Assembly (NCBI RefSeq): GCF_036898095.1
Contig: NC_090730.1
Location: 22,709,666-22,773,665 of the forward strand
DNA length: 64,000 nt
Source of the DNA: Palaemon carinicauda
Lineage: Eukaryota; Arthropoda; Malacostraca; Decapoda; Palaemonidae
Reading direction: 5' to 3'
Of this stretch, positions 1 through 9,411 are shown in pieces (within the stretch, counting starts at the first letter, position 1; each line of letters starts with the position of its first letter). The notes beneath the pieces are model-generated. The model searched no databases and was not told the DNA's origin. It saw only the letters and a list, made by a program, of their open reading frames with translations. The position numbers and the translations under genes are program-made.

Positions 1-856
1 TCAAAATCCGTTTTTTGGGCTCAAGCCATGGCGTCCTGATGGAAGAATACCAGAGAATCAATGTATCGTGGTAGATTTTCCCCTATTGGTAAGTGCCAAG
101 GGCTTTGAACAAATTAGCATAGAAATCTTAATAAAGAACCGTAGGGAAGAATCTTCCTGCCCCCCTTGGCAGTGAAGTTCCCACGGGCCATGCCGAGGTC
201 AAAGTGGTTATTGAAGGGCTATTCACCTTGTTAGAAGAACCTGAAGAACTTGGAGACGAGACTGAATGGTTGGCATTCGTATCGGAACATTCTGGAAGGC
301 AGACCGGTGGTGGTTGGACACTGTGTGCTGAGAAGGTTGGTTTCGTCTCCAGGGTATGAAGAGTAAGTATTCGTATTGGAATATTACTTTGTAAGAGTGA
401 ATATAAAATAAGGGTTAGGACCTTAAAATCTCCATGAACCATAAGGAAAGGGGATGATAAAACTATGACAGGCATGTATTTCATAGTAAGTAGGAGCGGA
501 TTGAGACGCACAAATAATAAAATAGAAATTTTATTTCACAGTTGCGGAAATTAAATGAATTACAGCAATAAGTAAAGTTAATTTACCGAAATTATAATGT
601 ACATAGTAATAAAGACTTGCTCTTGAATCTGAAAGGGAATTTCAAATTTATTAGTAGGCACTCGTCCTCGAGGAACGTTAGTCTTTAATTAAAACAAATC
701 ATGCTCTAGGCATGCGGCACTTGTGTGACAACTATGACATTTCACCTGGGATAAGAACAGTTATAAGAAAGCACTAAGTGTTTTCGACATTACTATATAT
801 CGCTCGAGGGTCAACATAGGCACCCAAAGAGTTAGAGTCCCAAGTAACTCACTGTT

Positions 857-1868
857 CTATGCAGAGTTAGGTGCAGGTTTCATAACACTACCTGCGGCTA
901 CCACAAAATGTTTGACTTCGTGCACTTGTTTCGCATAATGTTTGAAGAAAACACGCGAGGACTTCCAGCCTGTGAAGCTTTTAAGGCTTTCAAAGTCCAT
1001 ACTCTGAAAGAAATTCAGAGACGATGCAACTTTTCTAGGATCGTGACCAGTGGGTGTACTGTCGGGATCCGGTCTGCGAATGAAGTAGGTGATTTTCGCT
1101 CTTAATTGTTTCAGTGACAGGTCGCTGCCCGATGTTTCTCCTTTGAAGAGTTGGCCTCCACCAAAGTTCGAAGTTCTGCGAAGATAGACCTTGAGGCTCT
1201 CTACTGGGCATAAAGAGGCATCTTCCTTCAGGGGGCATATTCTCCAGGGGCCCCATCTTTTGGTGGGTAATTCATTTTTGGCGAGAAACGTCGGATCCGG
1301 GGAGAGGGTAATGTCTCCTGAGTCAGTAAACAGGATATGACCCTCTCCTCTTGATAATGCCACTATTTCGCTGACTCGGGCTCCTGAGGCAAGAGCAAAG
1401 AGAAATATAACTTTCTGAGTCAGATTCTTGAGAGGGCATGAATCATTATCCAAGTTGGAGGCGAAATGGAGCACCTTGTCCAATGACCAGGAGATCGGTT
1501 TCGGTGGGGGTGCTGGGTGTAGACGAGCGCATGCTTTCGGCAGTTTATTGAAGATGTCGCTGGACAGATCAATTTGGAAGGCATACAATATTGGTCTAAT
1601 CAAGGCCGATTTGCAAGTTGAAATCGTATTGGCTGCTAATCCCTGTCCATGAAGGTGAATGAAGAAGGACATGCAGAAATCAATTGTGATTTCCTTAGGA
1701 TTTTTTGTCTTGACGAAAGAGACCCATTTTCTCCAAGATGATTCGTATTGCCGTCTTGTGGATTCGGTCTTGTATTCCTCGAGGAAGTCTAGACTTTTCT
1801 TCGAGATCCCAAACCTCTTCTTTGCGGCTAGGGAGAGAAAATCATGAGATGAAGGTCCTTGATTTTCG
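857..1868 (-). pseudogene. DIRS-A copy 1 tyrosine recombinase (frameshifted upstream)
   Basis: The open part (857-1672 from its first ATG, 271 aa) is the catalytic domain of a DIRS-type tyrosine recombinase, the enzyme that integrates the element's circular DNA. The R-H-R-Y set is visible: arginine in SGARVSEIVAL, H-x-x-R in GHDPRKVAS, and the nucleophile in KHYAKQVH. The same frame stays open upstream through the N-terminal core-binding part (FLEEYKTESTRRQYESSWRK) to about 1868. There one base is missing relative to copy 2 (GAAGCAAGAC here, GAAGCGAAGAC at 10430-10440), which throws upstream translation into the RT frame. The catalytic core is complete. The 5' connection of the frame is lost. 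Confidence 0.85.
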
Positions 1869-3741
1869 ATGATGAAGCAAGACAGTCGACTTCTGTACTT
1901 GTTGGGAGAGAACTGGGCCCGGGAGAGGGATCAGCTTGGGCTGCAGCTCCAGGACCAGGGGGTACCAGTTGCTCCGGGGCCACTTGGGAGCCACTAGGGC
2001 CGCTGTCCCTTTGAAGGTTCTCAGCTTGGAGAGGACTTTCAGCAGAAGGTTGGTGGGAGAGAACAGGTAGATCTTGGACCATCTGTTCCAGTCCAGTGAC
2101 ATGGCATCCACTGCTTCTGCCTTGGGGTCCTCGTACGGGGCCACGTACCGAGGAAGTTGATTGTTGTCGCTCGTCGCAAAGAGATCTATCTGAAGTTCTG
2201 GGACTTGGTGGGAGATGAAGGAGAATGACCTTGCATCTAGAGACCATTCCGACTCTATCGGGTTTGTCCGAGATAGAGCGTCCGCTGTCACGTTGTGGAA
2301 TCCTTGTAGGTGAACTGCAGACAGGTGCCATTTCTTCTTCTCTGCCGGACAGAAGATTGGGAGAAGCACCTGATTTATCTGGGGCGATCTTGAGCCTTGG
2401 CGATTGAGACATCGAACTACCACCGAGTTGTCTAGGGTTAGACGAATATGGATCAAGGTAGGCGGGGAGAGTTTCTTCAGAGTTAGAAGGACCGCCATGG
2501 CCTCCAAGATGTTGATGTGAAAAGTCCTGAACAAGGGAGACCATGTGCCTTGAGCCTGTTTTTGGTGGGAGTGACCTCCCCAACCCTCCAGCAAAGCGTC
2601 CGTGTGGATGTTGAGTGATGGAGGTGGGTGTTGAAGAGGAATGGACCTTTTCAGGGCCTTTGCTTCCAACAACGGCATGAGGAGAAGTCGAAGTCTGTTT
2701 GGGAGCCGTCTCTTGAGGTCTCTTTGAGCGATGGATGCAGAACGTCTCCAGACTCCCGCGGCATCCTTTAGCTGTGCACGAAGCACTGGGTTTGTTACTG
2801 AGGCGAACTGTAGAGAGCCTAGAACTCGTTCCTGCTGGCGTCTTGAGATCCGCTTGGATTTCAGTAGTCGCTTGACAGACCCTGCTATTTCCTTCCTTTT
2901 CTTCTGGGGAATGGAAAGGCGGTGTGACTGAAGGTTCCAATGGATTCCTAACCATTGGAACTTCTGAGCTGGAGAGAGGCGAGATTTCTTCGCTTTTATC
3001 TTGAATCCCAGGTGTTCTAGGTACTGGGTGACTTTGCTGCAGGATTTTACACAATCCTCGGGCGATGGAGCCCAAACTAGCCAATCGTCGAGGTAGGCCA
3101 TCACCTGGACGTCTCGGAGGCGGAGCTGTTGTACTATGGCGTCCGCCAGCTTGGTGAAGATCCGAGGGGCCACATTGAGGCCGAAGGGCATGGCCCTGAA
3201 GGCGTAGCTTTTCCTTTGGAGTCGAAATCCTAGGTAGGAGGAAGCGTGATGGTTCATCGGAATGTGCCAGTAGGCATCCGCCAGGTCTATGGAGACCGTG
3301 TAAGAACCTCGAGGCAGAAGGGTCCTTATCTGTTGAAGAGTCAGCATCTTGAACTTGTCGTTCGATATGAACTTGTTGAACTTGTTTGTCGGAGTCTTTC
3401 TTGGGGACACAAAACAGTCTCCCTTGGAACCTGGTGGACTTTACCTTCCTTATCACCTTCTTGTTCAAGAGATCTAGGACATATTCTTCCAGAAGGGGGG
3501 TTGATTGTTGGAAGAATTGCTGGAATGTTGGGGGTGGTTGAGTCCAACTCCAGCCCAGACCCTTCTTGACGATGCATTGTGCCCAGGGATCGAAGATCCA
3601 ACGATCCTGGAATTGGCGGAGTCTTCCTCCCACCGGAAGCACTTCATTGCTTCTGGTGTCCCGAGGGCTTGCTGCCTCGGTCGCTAGCTCCCTTTCCTCC
3701 TCTGCCTCTGGAGGGACGGCGAGACGCGTCTCTGCCTGCAC
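1842..3741 (-). pseudogene. DIRS-A copy 1 reverse transcriptase / RNase H polyprotein (one frameshift)
   Basis: The N-terminal piece (frame from 3741) holds the DIRS RT lead-in (VGGRLRQFQDRW, then LLEEYVLDLLNKKVIRK and RLFCVPKKDSD). Near 3375-3410 the reading has to change by one base to continue in the frame of 3410-1842. That frame carries RT motif A (SIDLADAYWHIPM), motif B (AMPFGLNVAPRIF), the catalytic YLDD at about 3084-3095, RNase H (NIHTDALLEGWGG; later VTADALSR) and the conserved C-terminal block (QIDLFATSDNNQLPRYV ... LVAPKWPRSNWYP). In DIRS elements that block has been described as a Dam-methyltransferase-like region. The start overlaps the gag 3' end by about 100 bp. The RT domain motifs are otherwise intact. 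Confidence 0.85.
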
Positions 3742-5593
3742 CTCTGCTTGAGCCTCTACCTTTGGGACGAAAGGTAGTCGTCTGTTGCTCGAAAGCAGGG
3801 GTGAAAACCGGTGACTGTGACAAGACCGGTTGGGTGACCAGCTGAAAGGTCTGTTGTGGCTGAGCTGCCACTTGGGAGGTAGCGGGTCCCGGAAACTGAC
3901 GTCTTGGTTGACGTTGCTGGGGTTTCTGTTTTAGGGATTTCCTCTTAGGTTGAGGTCCGTCGTCCTGAGAGGATTTCCTCTTTTTTGACATGCCCCACTT
4001 GTGGAGAAGGTTCCTATTCTCCGTGGCGGCTTTGTCGGTGATTTCCTTCACAAGGTCAGAAGGAAAGAGGTGTTTGCCCCAGATGTTGGAGGAAATCAGC
4101 CTCCGGGGTTCATGTTTCACAGTGGCACCTGCGAACACGAATTCACGACAGGCTCTCCGAGCCTTCATGAAGTGGTACATGTCCTTCACCAGGGTTGCCA
4201 TGTGGGATTTGGCAAGTACCATGTAGTGGTCTGGTACTCTGGTGTCACAGGCCATGATGTCCAGTTGGACCTGGTGGGACATGGATGCTGCGAGCCTCTC
4301 CTTCGTATCTTGTTCCCGACGAAGGAGGTGATCGTTGAAATTCGGGAGGTCTTCATTAAACTGACGTCCGGCGACGTCAGGATCTAGCTTTCCCACCACG
4401 AAAGTATGCTGGATGTCCTTCCAGTGTCGAGCGTCGGGGGGAGTGACTATGGAGAAGGGTCTGCACTCCTCCAGTGCAGGGCAGGCTTTTCCCTCTTCCA
4501 CAGCCTTGAGGCACGCAGCAAAGGCCTTTTCCATGAATGGAAGGACTGCATTCTCAGGTGCAACGTAGGTAGGGTGCTTCTTGCTCAGGGCCGGAAGCTT
4601 AGAGCAGGTAAAACCCCTACTTTTAAACGTGTTGGCTAGCATAGCCTGGGCCTTCGCGAGATCGAACACTATCTCCTCTTTCGGTTCAGTCTCTTCTTTA
4701 GAGGCAGGTTCAGAGCGAAGTCGGGCGTAACAGTCCGGGTAGGCCTCGAAATTTGGGAAGAACTCCACGTCTTCCAGGGGGACCGTGCCGATCTTGTCAT
4801 TGACGAAGATCCTGCCGGTCGCTATAACCATATGCTCAGCATACCTCCATGGGTTGGCATGTGAGCAAGCGGGGAGATCCTTAACCGAGATCTTCATTGG
4901 TTCTTTGGATCCTATCATAGACCTGATGAACTCCTGATTCTCCTTCAGCCTGTCGTCCATGATGGCTTTAATCATCCGGAGCATCTCTTGGGTGGATGGC
5001 AAGGGTTCCGGGGTAGTGGAGGTAGACGGGAGAGACACTTCCGTCGGTGTAGGAGTAGGGGCGGTGATGGAAGGAGGAGCGACCTCTTGCTCCGACTCGG
5101 CGTATTCCACCTGGTCTTCATCATCTTCAGCCCCTTGAGCCATAAGGGTCTTCTCCGTGTCCTCCGAGACATCCGACATGTGTTCATCATCTTCGGAATC
5201 CAGGCGGCACTCGTGCATGGACTGGGCCATGACTACATCAGGTTCCACTGTAATTTGGACAGTGGGGATCGAATCCTTGGGTACCACAGAATCAGGGGAG
5301 GCCTTAGGGAACAGAAGTGACCTCAATTCTTCAGTGGCCAGGTACGGTCCGGTGGCATTCTTCTGGAAGCCACGCACCCACTTGCGTAGCTTCTCCCGAG
5401 AAGTGTCCCTGACCTCCGCTGAGGGAGGGTTATGGAAGGCATCAACTAGGTGAGCCTGGCAGATCGTACAATTCAGTGGGTCCCAGAATTTCAAATCCCC
5501 TTTCTTGTTAGCACAAGGGGCGTGAGTCCTGCAAGCCGTATGCCCGTAGAAGTGCGGGCGTTTCACAGCGCAGAAGTCGAAGTCACACTTCAT
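3644..5593 (-). CDS. DIRS-A copy 1 Gag-like ORF1 protein (649 aa)
   Basis: First and intact ORF of the element, starting at the ATG on 5591-5593. The N terminus is a Cys/His cluster (C3, C8, H14, H18, C21, H24, C27, C42, C45), which looks like a compact zinc-binding module. An acidic Ser/Thr/Pro-rich segment follows (about residues 115-210), then a long conserved middle, then a strongly basic tail: KKRKSSQ, PKRKSLKQKPQQRQPRRQF and an RG-rich end (RPKGRGSSRGAG, RPSRGRGGKG). The tail is typical of nucleic-acid binding by retroelement Gag. The role as Gag is inferred from position and composition, as there is no CCHC knuckle. Copy 2 carries the same ORF without its start codon. Confidence 0.8.
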   Translation of the reverse strand: MKCDFDFCAVKRPHFYGHTACRTHAPCANKKGDLKFWDPLNCTICQAHLVDAFHNPPSAEVRDTSREKLRKWVRGFQKNATGPYLATEELRSLLFPKASPDSVVPKDSIPTVQITVEPDVVMAQSMHECRLDSEDDEHMSDVSEDTEKTLMAQGAEDDEDQVEYAESEQEVAPPSITAPTPTPTEVSLPSTSTTPEPLPSTQEMLRMIKAIMDDRLKENQEFIRSMIGSKEPMKISVKDLPACSHANPWRYAEHMVIATGRIFVNDKIGTVPLEDVEFFPNFEAYPDCYARLRSEPASKEETEPKEEIVFDLAKAQAMLANTFKSRGFTCSKLPALSKKHPTYVAPENAVLPFMEKAFAACLKAVEEGKACPALEECRPFSIVTPPDARHWKDIQHTFVVGKLDPDVAGRQFNEDLPNFNDHLLRREQDTKERLAASMSHQVQLDIMACDTRVPDHYMVLAKSHMATLVKDMYHFMKARRACREFVFAGATVKHEPRRLISSNIWGKHLFPSDLVKEITDKAATENRNLLHKWGMSKKRKSSQDDGPQPKRKSLKQKPQQRQPRRQFPGPATSQVAAQPQQTFQLVTQPVLSQSPVFTPAFEQQTTTFRPKGRGSSRGAGRDASRRPSRGRGGKGASDRGSKPSGHQKQ

Positions 5594-5667
5594 CTGCTCC
5601 TCCTGTGGAAGAAAGAGAAAATGAGTATGAGGGGAGTCATAAGAATGGCTCTGAAGCTAAGTTAATA
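5594..5667 (-). other. DIRS-A copy 1 leader, part adjoining gag
   Basis: Short non-coding stretch between the gag ATG and the MITE insertion. It is colinear with 13974-14047 of copy 2. No promoter motif is recognised. Confidence 0.5.
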
Positions 5668-5972
5668 TTAACCCTTTTACCCCCAGCCTATTTGGAAATT
5701 TCCAACCCTTAACCCCCAGGGGTTATTTTTTATTCAAGCACATTTTGCAGTATATTTTTTTCAAATTGCTCTAACAGATTTAATTTTTGTCATAGAGAGG
5801 TCAGGTTGGTCTCAATCTCTTGGAAAATGCCTGAATTTTCTCAAAGAAATATCATAAAAAAAAGAAATTGTACATGGCATTTTTTTGCAGGGACGTACAG
5901 GTACGTCCATGGGGGTAAATGGATGTGTTTTTTAAAACGTACCAGTACGTCCTTTGGGGGTTAAAGGGTTAA
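5668..5972. mobile_element. TTAA-flanked MITE (piggyBac-like), copy A
   Basis: A 297-bp element (5672-5968) lies between two TTAA copies (5668-5671, 5969-5972). Its ends are inverted: CCCTTTTACCCCC at the left, GGGGGTTAAAGGG at the right. DIRS-A copy 2 has the uninterrupted site with a single TTAA (about 14049-14052), so this is a real insertion with TTAA duplication. TTAA targets are the hallmark of piggyBac-type transposition. The family assignment is inferred because no transposase is encoded. Near one end are two short palindromes (GACGTACAGGTACGTC and ACGTACCAGTACGT types). It is in opposite orientation to the copy at 18964-19272. Confidence 0.88.
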
Positions 5973-8048
5973 TCATTAATTTTAACTTGATAAAGGGTGT
6001 GATGCACAGAGGATTGAGAGAGTAAAGAAACATACTCCATGCATCTCGCCCAGCTGGCTACCGCAAGCTTCATCCTTGGATAATCCGAGGTGGCCGAAGG
6101 CACAGGATAGAATTCCCGCAGAATCCATAGGGTAATGGAATTCCATGGAAATTACCAAGGATAAGTTTGGGACTGAGGTCACTCAGTCCCAAATTAGGGG
6201 GCTAAAGGATCCCCGAGGGTAACTGCTTCCGGCAACCAGCCGCGCTAAGATACACGCAGCATGCTGGAAATCTGAAGAATGCAAAAGGACAGCATGATTA
6301 CTAATAGAACAGTATCAAGGTACTGATCCACTAACGTAAACAGGCCATCTGGTTGCACTGTAGGGCTATCAGTATGAGGTGATAGCTAGTAGAAGGGGGT
6401 GGAAGTCATCTTGACGCCTCCGGGGGGGGGGGTCCGGCAGACCTCCGGCACGCCGGAGGCCGCTCCAGCAGAGTTTCTGGCATTAGTACAGACAGTATAA
6501 GTCAAGAGTAATACCAGGGTGGCGGCCGCCGGCACAGCGGCGGCGCGCCGGCAGAGGGAGCGGCGGCTCCGGCAGCCGGAGGATGCCAGAGTGGTGACAG
6601 GATCAAGGATAGTTATGGCAGAACCGGGTTGCTGGCAGTGGATGCCGGCACTCCGGTGGCCGGCCGGCGGGCGGACGGCCAAGCTATGAGGGAGGTGAAG
6701 AGCCATCGGCTGGAAGCCGGCAGCAGGCGGCAGTCCCCCGGCACACGGAGGACTGGCGGCCATGGGGGTATGGAGGGAGTCACCAAGGTAGGAGGTGGGT
6801 ATCACCGACGGTGGAGACGGCAAGGGACCGGCACCCGGATAGAGAAAGAGACAGGGGGAGGGATGTAAGGAGTCCAGTCATGGACTCCCAGACATCCCCC
6901 CCTGAGAGGGTGTACCCATGATAGAGGTTGGCTCTATCACCCAGAAGCAGGGGCCGCAGAGGACCGGGAGCTAGGGTAGCCCAAGGGAGGGCTAGGGAAC
7001 ACCCAAAGAGGGGGAGACCCCTGTATACAGAACACATCCAGTGTCTAACCCCATAGGACACTATGAAGGGTATATGTACCAGAGCGGACTGTACGCAGAA
7101 GCTCCAGGTAGCCCTATCACTCCACCCTAAGGAGGAGTTGTAGGACAGGGGACAGATGGGTATAGACTAACCTAAGTATAGGCTAGGCTATACAAGAGAT
7201 AGGTGGGGAGGGGAGAAGAGAAGAGTCTTCCATGAAAGGGGTTCTGTACCAGAGCGGCCACTAAGGAAGGGAGGACACTCCCTAACCTAATGTAAGGCAG
7301 CCTGACTGAAACGGTACATGGGTACAGTTTCAGCAAGGAACAGAATTACCCTTCCAAAACCTAACCTAGAGCAGGGCTGAGCATCCTGAACTAGGAAGGA
7401 TAGAAGACATATCGCTATCGTAGGACAGTCGTAGACTAGTCCTAGCCATAGAGGAAAGATAGCCGTTCCTCACTCTCAGGCGCAACCCTAAGGGGGGTTC
7501 ATTCCCTTAGGGAGGACTGAGAGGCGATAAAATACTCTGGTAAGAGCTTGATCCCTTTACGTGGTAAGGGGAGCAAGGCTACGCAGAGGGAATGCCAAGG
7601 GCAGGGGGATGAAGGGAGCATATAGGGGTCCTACATGTAGGTTAGGTTAGGAAGGCACACTAACTTACCTATCCCCTATATGATCCCTGAAGGCGAAAAC
7701 ACTTGCATCACAGTCAAAAGTATTGTAAAATAATGCCACTATCTTCATAAATAAGCCTAGGATCACTGATAAATCATGCATGAACACTGATATATAGGCG
7801 CACTGGCCTGGGGGCTATAGTAGCCAATTGGTATAGGGTCAATCGATGACCGGTAAAAAAGCGTCAAAACACGATATAAAAGTTCCTAGCTATGAAGACT
7901 AAATAAACTAATGTTATCGATTAGTAATTGAGGCCGGAAGCGTTGTTGTGGCTAACTAAATAAGGCATGCAGAACAACAACGACGCCATAAAATGGCGGG
8001 TCCGGTAGAGGCACAGCTCTGCCACAAAACAGCAATTATCTCGAAAAA
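5973..8048 (-). other. DIRS-A copy 1 GC-rich leader
   Basis: About 2.1 kb without a supported gene. It continues copy 2 positions about 14053-16078 with small differences. The stretch 6420-6870 is very GC-rich with many CCGG/GCCGGC palindromes (for example GGCGGCGCGCCGGCAG) that could fold strongly. The stretch 6900-7720 is purine-rich with recurring CCTAACCTA and ATAGGCTAGGCTATA words. Open frames here are short and not conserved as protein. It probably corresponds to the element's 5' untranslated and regulatory region. Confidence 0.6.
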
Positions 8049-8580
8049 CGGATTTTGAGCGAAGCAAAAAATCTATTTTTGGGTGAGATAGCCATGGCGT
8101 CCTGATGGAAGGTTCCTTTTTGGTAGCTTCCTTGGGTAAATAACTACTAAGATATTCCCAGAGAATTTAACCACAGGTTATCACAGAATTCTAACTTCTG
8201 GAGCGAGTATCCTAAAGGTTTCCCTTTTAAGACATCGTATATCAACAGGGGACGCATGTATTAACGCGCCACATAGCTATCTACACCCCAAACAGAGTTA
8301 ATGCTTCGGTGTGTAAGGGCTGAGAATAGCTGGGAGCCGTTCCATAGCTAATCTCATTCGTGGCTACTACTGATACTCGAGACGTAAACAAACGGGCGCC
8401 ATTGCTTAAATGACGTCACGTCCGTCTTTATCCTGAAGCCAGTTGCTTGCCCATCACCATGATAGAGCAGAGCAGGGTGGGACCTTAAAACTGGACGAAG
8501 TAGCAGGGAGGGTCCATCAGGACGCCATGGCTATCTCACCCAAAAATAGATTTTTCGCTTCGCTCAAAATCCGTTTTTTG
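8049..8580. repeat. Inverted-repeat terminal module between DIRS-A copies
   Basis: Bases 8049-8113 and about 8514-8580 are reverse complements over about 62 bp with one clear mismatch. They share AACGGATTTTGAGCGAAGC and TTTTTGGGTGAGATAGCCAT. Between the arms, 8089-8438 is the reverse complement of 16245-16592 and 16764-17111. After 8438 the inner sequence (8439-8513) is unrelated to those copies. It can be read as the right terminus of copy 1 in inverted orientation, or as a separate MITE-like repeat. Confidence 0.75.
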
Positions 8581-9411
8581 GGCTCAAGCCATGGCGTCCT
8601 GATGGAAGAATACCAGAGAATCAATGTATCGTGGTAGATTTTCCCCTAATAGTAAGTGCCAAGGTATTGACAAATTAGCATAGTAATCTTGGTAAAGAAC
8701 CGTAGGGAAGAAGCATCCTGCCCCCCTTGGCAGTGAAGTTCCCACGGGCTATGCCGACGTCAAAGTGATATTGAAGGGCTATTCATTCTGATAGAAGAAC
8801 TTGAAGGACTTGGAGATGAAGCTGAATGTTTGGTATTTGTATAGGAACATTCTGAAAGCAGACTAGTGGTGGTTGGGCACTGTATGTCGAGAAGGATGAT
8901 TCATCTCCAGGGTATGAAGAGTAAGTATTCGTATTGGAATATTACATAATCAGAGTGAATATAAATTAAGAGTTAGTGTCTTAATTTCTCCATAACCATA
9001 AGGAAAAGGGGATAATAAAACTATGACAGGCATGTATTTCATAGTAAGTAGGAGCTGATTGAGACGCTCAGATAATAAAATAGAAATTTTATTTCACAAA
9101 TGCAGAAATTAAATAAATTACAGCAATAAGTAAAGTTCATTTACAGTAATTATAATGTACATAGTAATAAAGACTTGCTCTTGAATCTGAAAGGGAATTT
9201 CAAGTTTATTAGTAGGCACTCGTTCTCGAGGAACGCAAGTCTTGATTAAAACACATCATGCTCAGGGCATGCGGCACTTATGTGACAACTATGACATTTC
9301 ACCTGGGATAAGAACAGTTATAAAAGCACTAAGTGTTTTCGACATCACTATGTATCGCTCGAGGGTCAACATAGGCACCCGAAGAGTTAGAGTCCCAAGT
9401 AACTCACTGTT

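Larger units (their letters stand above)
1..8113 (-). mobile_element. DIRS-type tyrosine-recombinase retrotransposon, DIRS-A copy 1 (left end cut by window)
   Basis: Minus-strand gene order is gag (3644-5593), RT/RNase H (1842-3741), tyrosine recombinase (857-1868), the arrangement of DIRS elements, which have no integrase or protease. The first 50 bases equal the left terminus of a second copy at 8574-8623 (it contains GGGCTCAAGCCATGGCGTCC), so the element's 3' end lies at or just before base 1. The right part continues through a 2.4-kb GC-rich leader to about 8048, followed by an inverted terminal module. The RT and recombinase frames are each broken once, so this copy is not autonomous as it stands. 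A 297-bp TTAA MITE sits in the leader. Bases 46-856 are non-coding 3' sequence shared with copy 2. Confidence 0.88.

Noticed and set aside
1828..3741. The 637-codon frame as one real protein
   Set aside because: Only its first about 120 residues match RT. The rest is an out-of-frame reading over RT/RNase H, which are encoded in the neighbouring frame.
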